Shown: one piece after another, positions 20,496-30,400 of the stretch
Layout: each line of letters opens with the position of its first letter
How positions within the stretch are numbered: position 1 is the stretch's first letter
DNA from: Trichomonas tenax
Lineage: Eukaryota > Parabasalia > Trichomonadida > Trichomonadidae
Length of the DNA: 64,000 nucleotides
Direction: 5' to 3'
Assembly: GCA_023091735.1 (NCBI GenBank)
Contig: JALKBU010000030.1
Span: 61,733-125,732, forward strand
Notes under the pieces: model-generated
Told to the model about the DNA's origin: nothing
Database searches by the model: none
The model's input: only the letters and a program-made list of their open reading frames with translations
Program-made: the position numbers and the translations under genes

Positions 20496-21820
20496 TTTTT
20501 GTTATTTTGTTATTGTAAACTATAACACTACGATTCCCGGATGAACTACATTCATAGCTTTTCTCTTTATGTGATATTTTTGGTATTTAATTTATTTTTG
20601 AAATAAATATTGCAAAATTCAACTGTGGATCAACGGGTGTTAATATATAGATAAAATAGAATGTAGGATTTGTATAACAAAGCTCAACTATAAATGTTAT
20701 GCAGATTCTAAAATATATGGACAATAAAAATAATATTATCGATTGAAAGTTCGTCAACATCTTCAAAAATCGATAAAACAATCAACTAAAGTGACGTTCA
20801 AACGATATCAATGTTTTTCAAAAATATTTTAATTACAATCCTTCAACAAAACTTAACAACTGAAACATTGCGATGTACAATTGATGTATTCACGAATGAG
20901 TAGTGAAATAACATAGTCAAAGCATCTACTAAAGCAAATATATGGAGAAATATCAAATTTAAAAATCAAATCCTAAAATTGGCCCAAATCAGATTTTCCA
21001 TTTAAAGAATGATATTATATGTAAAATAAAAACCAACAAATTATGTTTTTGATAAACTGAAATATAAAAAGCGGATATATTTCAATAGTTTACAATATCC
21101 AACAGATTATTTTGTGAAGTTTACAATATTTAACTATCATATTATTTATAATATTATTCCATATTTTAAAATTTTAAATAAAAAGACGATAAAAATAAAT
21201 GTCGCCAATAATACAATTTCTTTATCTACATTAATATATTATTTCTATAACAGTTCAATTGAACTGAAAATTGAATTAAAAATAATCGTTGCTTTCTTTT
21301 TTCATTTTATTTAAATCATCATATTGTGTAATTAATTTTTTAACAAAAAATTTTGAATTAAATAATTTAACTTGTTAACAAGTTATTGAGTCAATTTTGA
21401 GTCCCTTCCACAATCATACACTCTGCTTTCTGTCCTACAGCGAAGAACTCTCCCGTTTCTCTTCTCGTTTTTCAACGAAAGAAATAATTGCATCACCCAA
21501 AAAGTACCATCAAAACAGCTGATTTTCTAGCCTCTTACTGTATATCGAATGAAGAATTGAAATATCACTCCTTATCCTTGCTTTTTACGTCTAATAAACA
21601 CTTTTTTATATTAACACTTTTTGTAAAGTATTCAATTCGTACTATAATTTTTTGCTCATTCCAAGAATTTTGAATTAAAAATAAAATTCTGCTCTATATA
21701 TTATGTAGATTAATAATTTGACAAACAATTTTGTACTAAGGATATAACCGTTATCCACTTAAAATAAAAATGTGACATCATTGCAGTGTCAGAAACGGTT
21801 TCCTGCCATAATTTAATAAT
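20496..21820. other. Intergenic, AT-rich, 1.3 kb
   Basis: Mostly very AT-rich, with chance open frames of 60-66 codons that show no protein-like composition. It contains a 16-base perfect palindrome (21369-21384). Close to the next gene are AAAATGTGACATC (about 21768) and GTGTCAG (about 21787), similar to sequences before other genes here. Confidence 0.5.
21369..21384. repeat. 16-bp perfect palindrome
   Basis: AACTTGTTAACAAGTT, fully self-complementary, 437 bases before the gene at 21821. It could be a dimeric protein binding site or chance. Confidence 0.4.
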
Positions 21821-22663
21821 ATGGCTTTAGCAATTATCTCTGGCGTCATCGGATGCATCGGTGGCGCGATGAAGATCGCTTCCGCATTCAAGACACAGTC
21901 CGAGACATCCATCGTCGGATCTGGAAAGGGAACGGGTTTCTTCAAATATTACTCGAACTCCGTTGTCGGCACATTAAGCATCCCCGACAGCATGATGGAC
22001 AAGTACCTCGACCGCATGATGTCGGGCATCATGAAAGATCAATCCCCACTCGTCAAAGCAAACAAGGCGAATATCGTCCAAGAACTTCAGGATATCAAGG
22101 ACTTCCAGTCCTATTCTTGGGGCGACTGCGACAACATGATCAACACAGTATCTTACAATAAGGCTGTTGGAAATATTTTCATGTATGTTTACACATTCTC
22201 TCCATTCACACACGAGAAACTTGGCTACGGCGTCAAGGTTTCCAAGATGAAAATCTCCGTTGATTTCACACTTCCTAAGGACTGGATCATTGTTTCCAAG
22301 GTTAAGTCATCATTCTTCAAGTGCACAATGAACCAGGAAATCCAGTATCTCGATGAGAAGTCCGTCCAGATGAAGGATGTTATCGAGGCCATCTCTATCG
22401 CTGTTGCTCCAGCTGTTCTCGGTCTCGTTAAGCTCCCAGAGCGCTTCATGACATGCCTCGATTCCATCCTCAAGACACAGATGGAGCACCCAGATGCTGG
22501 AATCGTCACAGCTCCAACATCAGAGCAGACAGAACAAGCTTACAAGCACTTCCAGGACTTCCGCGAGGCTCAGAATAACTATGAGCAGAATGCTCAGCAA
22601 GGTTTCAAGGACATCATCGGATCTCTCGGAACAATGGGAGCTCCATCATCTGCACCACAGTAA
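21821..22663 (+). CDS. Hypothetical protein with strong codon bias, 280 aa
   Basis: I do not recognise the family. The N-terminus (MALAIISGVIGCIGGAMKIA) is a Gly/Ile/Ala-rich hydrophobic or amphipathic helix without a clear signal-peptide cleavage site. A mixed region with aromatic residues (MYVYTFSPFTHEKLGYGV) follows. A second hydrophobic stretch lies near residues 187-205 (AISIAVAPAVLGLVKLP). The tail is Gln/Glu-rich and ends in Gly/Ala/Ser/Pro. The gene uses almost only C- or G-ending codons for Ile, Phe, Lys and Leu, as the histone gene does. That is unlike its AT-rich surroundings and suggests very high expression. It may be membrane-associated. It could belong to a lineage-specific abundant protein family. 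Confidence 0.85.
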   Translation: MALAIISGVIGCIGGAMKIASAFKTQSETSIVGSGKGTGFFKYYSNSVVGTLSIPDSMMDKYLDRMMSGIMKDQSPLVKANKANIVQELQDIKDFQSYSWGDCDNMINTVSYNKAVGNIFMYVYTFSPFTHEKLGYGVKVSKMKISVDFTLPKDWIIVSKVKSSFFKCTMNQEIQYLDEKSVQMKDVIEAISIAVAPAVLGLVKLPERFMTCLDSILKTQMEHPDAGIVTAPTSEQTEQAYKHFQDFREAQNNYEQNAQQGFKDIIGSLGTMGAPSSAPQ

Positions 22664-24914
22664 GCTTGGTTTTAAACTAATTGCTTTATCTCCTTTCGAT
22701 TATAAACATATTTGGTTTATTAATCAGGGTAATTATGAAAAGGGTCCGAAACTCGAATCCGCACATATAATTTTTTCGTTATTCAAGCAGTAAACTACAT
22801 AGGTATATGTGATTTGAGTGTTAGGGCGGCTAAGTAAAAAAACTGTTTTAAATTGAGTTTCAATTTTAGATTTTTTGAATAGGATAAAAAAAATTTGGAA
22901 AATTTCAATTTTCTCGAAATTGGATACGACAAGGCCCGCAGGTTAATATATAGCAACCTAGTATAATAATCGTGCCATATACTTATCTCGGTTTGAAGAT
23001 GAAAAAAGTACTTTTGGGAGGAAGATTAAATACACGATTTTTAAGCGACTTTACATTGTCAGAATGATCATTAGATCAGATCTAATGGTTAAGTTATGTA
23101 AGCTCGCCAGTAAATCGAAAGTTCTAGTCCAGATATGTTTATTTTTTCTTTTTAAATTTTAAAAATCATTAAAACAAAACAAATTGAAGTATATTAAAAC
23201 AATTAAGCATACATTTATTACAATATCCATAATATATTATATTTTGGAAATCAAAACAATACAAAAATCAATAAGGATGGCAGATATTGAATATGATTGT
23301 CATGAATTACTTTCTGTTCTTTTTGAACGTAATGCTAGATACTCCTGATGATTAGTGCCGAACAAATGTGTTATTAGAAACCAATTATTGAAGAATATTC
23401 TTTATCAACTCTCTTGAATTACTTTTTCTGAATCTTTATGTGTTTCGAGCTCATTAGAAGCGTCGCCTATGGTTTTTTTCGTGATAAATTAGATCGAAGT
23501 TCTGCACAAAACAAGCAAAAACTCACCATACTTGGTCAAAATCATTTTTTTATTGAGAAATCTTAATAAGAACCTCAAAAAGGCATTTCACTTCACAGCG
23601 TCTAAACTAGTTTTTCTTTTTGAAGAGTCTTGATGCAATGCTGAAATCTGACATGTAATATAGTTACAAACAAATTGTCAAAAAAGATAAATGCATGCTT
23701 TTCGACTGTTTGCGTCTTGCTGTCTTAGTAAAAATCAGTTATCTGCAAATAAGAATGAACGTGAATGCCAGTTATATGTTTAAATTCTCACTAATCTAAC
23801 TTTCAAAATTTTGGAAAATATCAGAAACGGCCAATTGTAAATATTTATAGTTCAATATGCTCACAGCAGTACATGCTATCATTGCCAGTATGAAAAATAA
23901 CGAAATACTATAATATATCTCGAGATTCAATAAAAAACACAAGTTGTAACAGTTTTCTTTTAGTCACATTTAGATATATTTACTTACTAATGGGTGCTAG
24001 CAATATACTTAAACCATTAGCAAATCGTATGTGCCAATATTTTTTTGAATTTATTGAAATATTTTGTATCTGTTTTTGGTGATGAGTATCAATAATTTTG
24101 TATAAGAAGCTTATCCTATCATTATGAGGCATAAACAACTTAGTCGATTTTTAATATCAAATTAAACTTTATTATATTGGCATTTTATACAATTTTGCTT
24201 ACCCAATAACTATTAGATGTATTGTAGAGTAATATGATGTGGAATAATTAAATCTAATAACTTGCTGTAAGAACTTTACTGAATGAAATTTCCGTGGTAA
24301 AATAAGGTTAAGAGTTTCCGTTCCTTTATTTTGAAGAAAACTTTTGATAGTAACATGAAAAGATGTGTTATTCATTAATCTACAATGAAGAGATAGCAAA
24401 AGTTGCACTGTTTCTCTTTTTAGACATATAAAATGTAGAAATTTGATGAAATTATATATATATCGAAATTCGAAAATATTGATGCATAGCAGCCTTGTGA
24501 AGAGAATTATCAACATTCTAATTTTTTTGATATTTTCTGGGGTTTTGAGCATTCACTTCAAAAAATATCAAAATTCAAAAGGATAAAACTGGTTATCCAA
24601 CTGTTTATATGCCAAAATTAAACATAAAATTGCAATTAAAGTTAATTTGCATATTTAATAATATCAATTGCCAGTGCAACAAAAATCATAAAGATATATT
24701 TCATAATTAAGCAAATGACTTTCAGAACCAATACGAAGGTGTGAAATAAAGTTTAGATTATAAATATAAAGGTTGAAATTAGATTTTTAAAAATTTTGAA
24801 ATTTGAAATATAATAAATTTTAGCAAAGTTATATTACAAAAAGTGAAATACAGATTATGTAGGTGTTATTTTCATAGTATCAAGTTTTTAGCCGTTTAAA
24901 ATTAATTATAAAAA
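22664..24914. other. Intergenic, 2.25 kb, AT-rich
   Basis: No convincing gene. One 117-codon open frame on the minus strand (24199-24552) starts with ATG, but its Ile/Leu/Phe-rich translation looks like AT-rich background. I see no RNA gene, element ends or long inverted repeat. The stretch directly after 22663 keeps a short non-AT-rich part and then becomes uniform. Confidence 0.5.
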
Positions 24915-26105
24915 ATGGAAAATTCGTATCCAAGAGTTTTCGCTTTACCAAAAGACAAGCCGCTTTGCGCACAGTTTATGTACGACGATACCTACATAGC
25001 TGTCGGCACAGAGAACGGCAGAATTTTAATTCTTCCGCTTATTCAGAATCAACCATTGAAAAAACTGCTTGGCCACAAGAAATCCATCACTTGCATGGAT
25101 GTTTACCACCAGGGAAATCTTTTGATAACAGGAAGTGAGGATACAACCGTTGCTGTATGGAAAGGAAAAGAATCTACAATTATAAGGCCAAATGACGGAA
25201 TTATCAAGTTTGTATCTGTTGCTCAAGCTAAGCCATTCGTTCTCATCGCTGGCGAAGACGGCTGTCCTTCAGTTTGGAATATTGAAACTTCAGAAGCTGT
25301 TTTATTGATGAAACAGTTCTCATCACGAGTCACTGCTGTCGCTATGGCACCTGACGGAAAGATATTTGCTGTCTCAACTGAAGAAAATGGCTGCCAATTG
25401 TTCGATTCTACCACAGGAAAACCAGTTTCGCAAATACAGACTCCGGAAATAGTTTCTTCTATCTGCTTCTCTGACAAAACCGGATTAATTGCACTCGGAT
25501 GCATCGATGGACAAATAACGATTTATGACTACAGACATCACACTGTTGTCGCTGAAAAGGAGGTCCACTACAGTCCCATCAACGCTATTTCACTCCACAA
25601 TGAAGCGCACATCTTAGTTTCAGCTTCAAAGGAAGTTTTGCATGTTTCCGATCCAACGAATTTGATTCCGAGATTCTCTGTTGACGGAGAAGAAAGAGTC
25701 TTCCAAACATTGTGTTTCTCAGAGAGCGGAGACTTCTATGTCTCTTCTGCAACAGATAAGAAGATCTATTTGTTCCTCACACCGACAGATGAAGAAATGG
25801 CACCGCCACAAGAGTCTGATGACGAAGTTCAGGAAGAAGTCCCAAATGTTGAAGTTTCGACACCACAAGTCAGCTACAGCACAACATCGTACATCAACTC
25901 TCAGCGGGAAGAAGAGGAACACAACGAGGTTCCTTCTTCATCGGATATCAGCAGCAACAATGTTAAGTTGATGAAAACAATCATCCAGAGGATGTTCAAT
26001 CTTCAAGGAGTCCTCGATAAGATGATGGAAAGAATTGTCGTCATCGATCAACAGATTGCGAGAATCACAAACATTCAGAACCAACGCGTTGAAGATGATG
26101 AATAA
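24915..26105 (+). CDS. WD40 protein, POC1-like centriole/basal-body protein
   Basis: 396 aa. Seven WD40-type blades span about residues 10-295, for example GHKKSITCMDVYHQGNLLITGSEDTTVAVW (split here as LLGHKKSITCMD and ITGSEDTTVAVW). An acidic, Ser/Pro-rich linker (about 295-345) follows, then a C-terminal helical segment (LMKTIIQRMFNLQGVLDKMM onward). One propeller plus a short C-terminal coiled coil is the layout of POC1, a conserved component of centriole and basal-body walls. The linker and tail match only in style, so another WD40-coiled-coil protein is possible. It starts at the first ATG. The 3' end faces the large gene at 27424-32817. Confidence 0.7.
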   Translation: MENSYPRVFALPKDKPLCAQFMYDDTYIAVGTENGRILILPLIQNQPLKKLLGHKKSITCMDVYHQGNLLITGSEDTTVAVWKGKESTIIRPNDGIIKFVSVAQAKPFVLIAGEDGCPSVWNIETSEAVLLMKQFSSRVTAVAMAPDGKIFAVSTEENGCQLFDSTTGKPVSQIQTPEIVSSICFSDKTGLIALGCIDGQITIYDYRHHTVVAEKEVHYSPINAISLHNEAHILVSASKEVLHVSDPTNLIPRFSVDGEERVFQTLCFSESGDFYVSSATDKKIYLFLTPTDEEMAPPQESDDEVQEEVPNVEVSTPQVSYSTTSYINSQREEEEHNEVPSSSDISSNNVKLMKTIIQRMFNLQGVLDKMMERIVVIDQQIARITNIQNQRVEDDE

Positions 26106-27423
26106 TTTTGATTTTTTTTTGTCTATTGTTATTGTTTTTCATAAATTATAAAAGTTTATCATCATGAAAAATTCTTTGCTTCAAAATATCGACATAATGA
26201 ATTTTTAGATAATATTATTTTCTTCATGATATCATGAAAAGATTCATGAAAAACCCTTTCGATCAACATCATCATCGACAATTCATCATACAGAGTAGAG
26301 AGTCAACTTTGGAAGATATTTTGGATTCTGGATGGAAATAAAAACTTTCTGGAAGTTTTTCTGGAAATAATTTTGGAATGGAAATTTTTTTAACAAATAG
26401 TATAAGCAGTGTTATGTATGCATAATACATAGTTAAGATATGAGTATTAGCCTATAACAATAATGAGAAAGTAAAAATAAAAAAAATGAATGAGAATGGA
26501 ATCGAACGATTGTCCAAAAAATGATTTATCCAATTATGCCATGTAAATTATATCATACCAAATTAAATAAAAAACCTAAAAATGATAGAAACAATTACAT
26601 GGCAAAATTTAGAAAAATGCCCTTGATATGCTACTCTGCATTACATCAATTGTTACTTTTAAAGAAGATTTTATTTCCAGTAACAGCTTCTGCATTCAAA
26701 TTTTTAAAACACAATATACTTGATATTAATTGTAGAATCATTTAAACACAATTTTGTTTTTCTATAACAAAAAATTTTTCTGGAACTTCCATGGAAGTTT
26801 GCAGATGCTGTCTAGAATCATGTGCAGGCCCTGGTAATTGGTTAATTGAATGAAAAGTGAAGTGATTTGAGAGTTCATCCGGCTTCTTTCCATCCAGAAT
26901 ATATTTCCTGTCAGATGTCAAGCTCTAGTTGACAAAAACATGAATATGAGTGCATTAAAACCGGCTTCCATTAAGAAACCGATTGACTATAATAAAATTG
27001 AAAAATCTTCTGTTTTTTGACAAATAGTTGGATTTTACAAACAAAATATCAAAATTTTATTCGGCATAGAAGTTTTACAAAATGGAATCTCGAAAAATTC
27101 AGGATTATTTCCAAATTTGCATCCATATACTGAGGCATAAAGAAATATTTCTATTTAAAAATGAATAGTTCTGAGCCCCATAATTCAAACAAATTTAATC
27201 CTTTTGGTAGATCTCTCTTTATTGGTTGACATCCATCATCGTTGATGCATGTGTTGTTATATAAAACAGAATACATCAAAATCAACTCACATATTCCACA
27301 AATAGAACTTCGTCATAAAAATCGATGTATAAATGGCACTTTTCGTTTCATTCAGTTCCGATAACTTAAGGTTATTCCATGATATAAAATGAATAAAAAA
27401 AGTTTTAATAAACATACAAAATT
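26106..27423. other. Intergenic between convergent genes, possible decayed element
   Basis: 1.3 kb, AT-rich. ATTCTGGATGGAAA (26325-26338) recurs inverted as TTTCCATCCAGAAT (about 26889-26902). Flanking bases also resemble each other, so an old 0.6-kb inverted-repeat element (about 26311-26925) is possible. CTGGAA-type sequences recur inside. No gene is seen. Confidence 0.4.
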
Positions 27424-30400
27424 TCAATTCCACGCTTTGGAGTAATCAGTGATATTATGGACAGATTGGATATCTTCAACAATATTGATGCTTGTGTGCC
27501 AAGTTGAGAAAGGTTCCATATCAGCTTTATCTGGAATAATTCCTGGCGATTCATCTTCAATAACAACGAGAGGAGGAAGAGTATCTATTGATTTGAAGCT
27601 TGTCGCAGGATCATATTTCCAGAAAACATTATGAATGTTAACAGTAGTAGAAACAAGAGGGAACGGTTTCTGTTTCTTTGATGGACCAATTTGAGTGACA
27701 GTTGTAACTTCTGCTTTAACAGCACTCTTCAAGAAAACAGTTGCTGCATCAACAAGGAATTCATCGGTTGTGCTGACAGCCTGATTTAGAGCAATCTGGA
27801 TGCCAGGCGTCTTCTCGTTAACATGACTCTTATCAAGCATTGCTGAAAGCAATAAGTAGCTCGCAACAGCTTCGCTTGGTTCTCCATATTTCGTGACTTT
27901 ACCGAAATACGAAGCTGCATCAGAGATATTCTTCTGTGTCAGTTCAGTAACAGCGTGCCAATAATATGTTCTGATATCGATTGATGCGTCAATCAAATTA
28001 TGTAATGATGTGTCTGCAGCATTATCCAGAACGATCTGATATCGCGCTTTATCGCCTCTTGTGTTCCAAACGAGTGGAGCGAGACAGAATTGGATAAAAG
28101 GATATAACATCATGCACCAGCTTGGTTTCTTTACGAAGCAAACGCAAAGAACTCTTCTGATTATGTTAAGAGCCGTGTTGGAGTTAATGTTAATAAGGAT
28201 GATCAAAAGGATATTGGAAAAGTCCATTTGAGTTAAAAGATTTTCGTTTTCGAAGGCTTCGCTGACAGTTAAAAGAGAAGCAGAATAAATCGGAGTTAAA
28301 TCATCGTCTGTGCAGACTAAGAAATTAGAAGATATTTCGAGAAGCATCATATTGAGGTTTCCTTTAAGCAGCATAAGTCCGGATGATATAATAACTGTTC
28401 CATATAATTTCTCAAGTAAAATACCATTTGTGCTGCTGATTAAAGAACTCAAATCAGTGCCTTCTAATGCCTTTGTTGAGAATTCATGTAGAGATTGTGC
28501 AAATCTCACTAATGTAATAGCAATTGTTTCACTTTCATGATCATCCAATGTGACATTCAAAACATTCATTAATGCGAAAGCTGATGCAGAAACAGATAAA
28601 TCGAGACAGCAAAGGGCCCATTGCAAAAGCATCTTCTTGACTTCTGACATTTGCGTTGCTGAATAAGAATGGAACCAATCTGCGATCTGTTCTGGTCTAT
28701 GACCAGAAATAATGCATCGAGTGAGTTGATCAGGATGTATTTGTGGTGATGTATCATAAACATGCTTATAAGAAGTATTAACAGCTTGTTTCGTTATTGC
28801 GCTCATTAGCTGTTCACTTTCGTCCTTAAAAATAGGACCAGTGATTAATGCAAATGCAAGAATGATGTGCTTAAATTGCAATATGTCATCGCTTCCATCC
28901 TTAATAAGTTGAGTGAGGATTTCTATCGAAGCTTTGATTGTCTTCTTAAACTTAAAAGACTTCTTAATGTAGCTCGAGTTGAGAGCGAACCATGATTGGA
29001 CTTTGGTAACAGAGAGAATCTGTGGTGATAAAATGGATGACATAACAGTCAAAACAAGCGTCAATGCCGATAATGTTTGCTTATAAATTTCTTTGTCTTT
29101 GTTGATGATATATAAAAGATTTGCAAATGTTGTCAATGCATTTTCTGGACTGCTGTTTGCCATGCTCGCGATAACTGCTGCAACAGATGAAGAAAGCGGT
29201 GTTGCACATTTGAGGCTGAGCAAACTCTTGAGGAATGAATAAGGTGTATAACAAGACAATCTGAGAGGACAGTCTTGAATGAGTGTTGCTCTCTCGCGCA
29301 AATCAGTGAATTTGAGCCAAGGTTGAAGAAGATTTAAGAGCTTAAGGATGCCAAAATGCTGATTTTCTGTTGCTTGGAAAACAGCAGAAATAAACATTTC
29401 TGATGCCCAAAGGAAATACTTTGATAATGAAACACTTAAAAGATGAACGCTTAAGTCAATGTCTGCATAAGAACCACAGATTCCTGATTTATGGTCTTCA
29501 ATCTCTTGCATGAACTTTTCTGTTTCCTCGCGAGTGTGGTTCTGGAAGTAAATACCAGAAGTGACACACATCAACATGTTGAAGCCTTTTTCACGTTGTT
29601 CATCATCACCAAATGAAATGGCAGTGAAACCGAGAGCAAGAAGCTTTCCAAACAATAAGTTGATGAGCTCGAAGTATTTCTTGTCATCTGTTCTCATTGA
29701 TAAATCGAATTGGTTGCAAATTGCGAATAATCTTGCAGACAAGTTGACTGATTCATCAACAAATTGTCTTAAAAGGCAACTGAAGTGACTTGACAAAATA
29801 TTTGTTGAAAATTCAACAGATTCGAAGTCGCTCAACACCTTCTTTGCTTCGTTATCATCAATGCTTCCAAAGAAGACCCATTTCGTTAACGCATACTCTG
29901 CACATCTCTTTATTGGTAGGAAATCGCATGCAGTGAGATTGTACATGAATGAGTATTCAGTGAGATTACTAACTTCATGATAAAACTTTGGAGATGGGGA
30001 TAAACAAAGTCCGAAGATACCCTTTGGTGGACTGTTATGGGTTTCTTTAATCTTCTTGAATATATTTCCAAGAGCAGTCAAGAAAGTCGTAACAGTGAAG
30101 AATGATAACAAGTTCTCGTTAGTCTTGAAGTGATCAAATTTCAATGTATGCGGTTGCTGATCTGGAATCCCGAGTCTCTCAATATAAGAAACAATCAACG
30201 AATCGTGGAAGAACTTGAAACCATTTGTTAATTTATCAGATTGACTTTCGAGGAATTCATCTTGAAGTGAAAGCATGAACGCAAGTGCAGCGCCAGCAGA
30301 TTGACCACGTGGACGATGATTAGCAATGTTCTTGAAAACTGCATCTTGATCTTTCATTTGGACATTTGATATCGCAAGCGTGAAATAAATTTCTTGCGAT

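Noticed and set aside
24199..24552. 117-codon minus-strand frame
   Set aside because: Its Ile/Leu/Phe/Asn-rich translation fits AT-rich background. There is no initiator or family evidence.
26485..26515. GGAATCGAACGATT resembling a tRNA T-arm on the minus strand
   Set aside because: No D-arm, anticodon arm or acceptor stem can be formed at the right distances.
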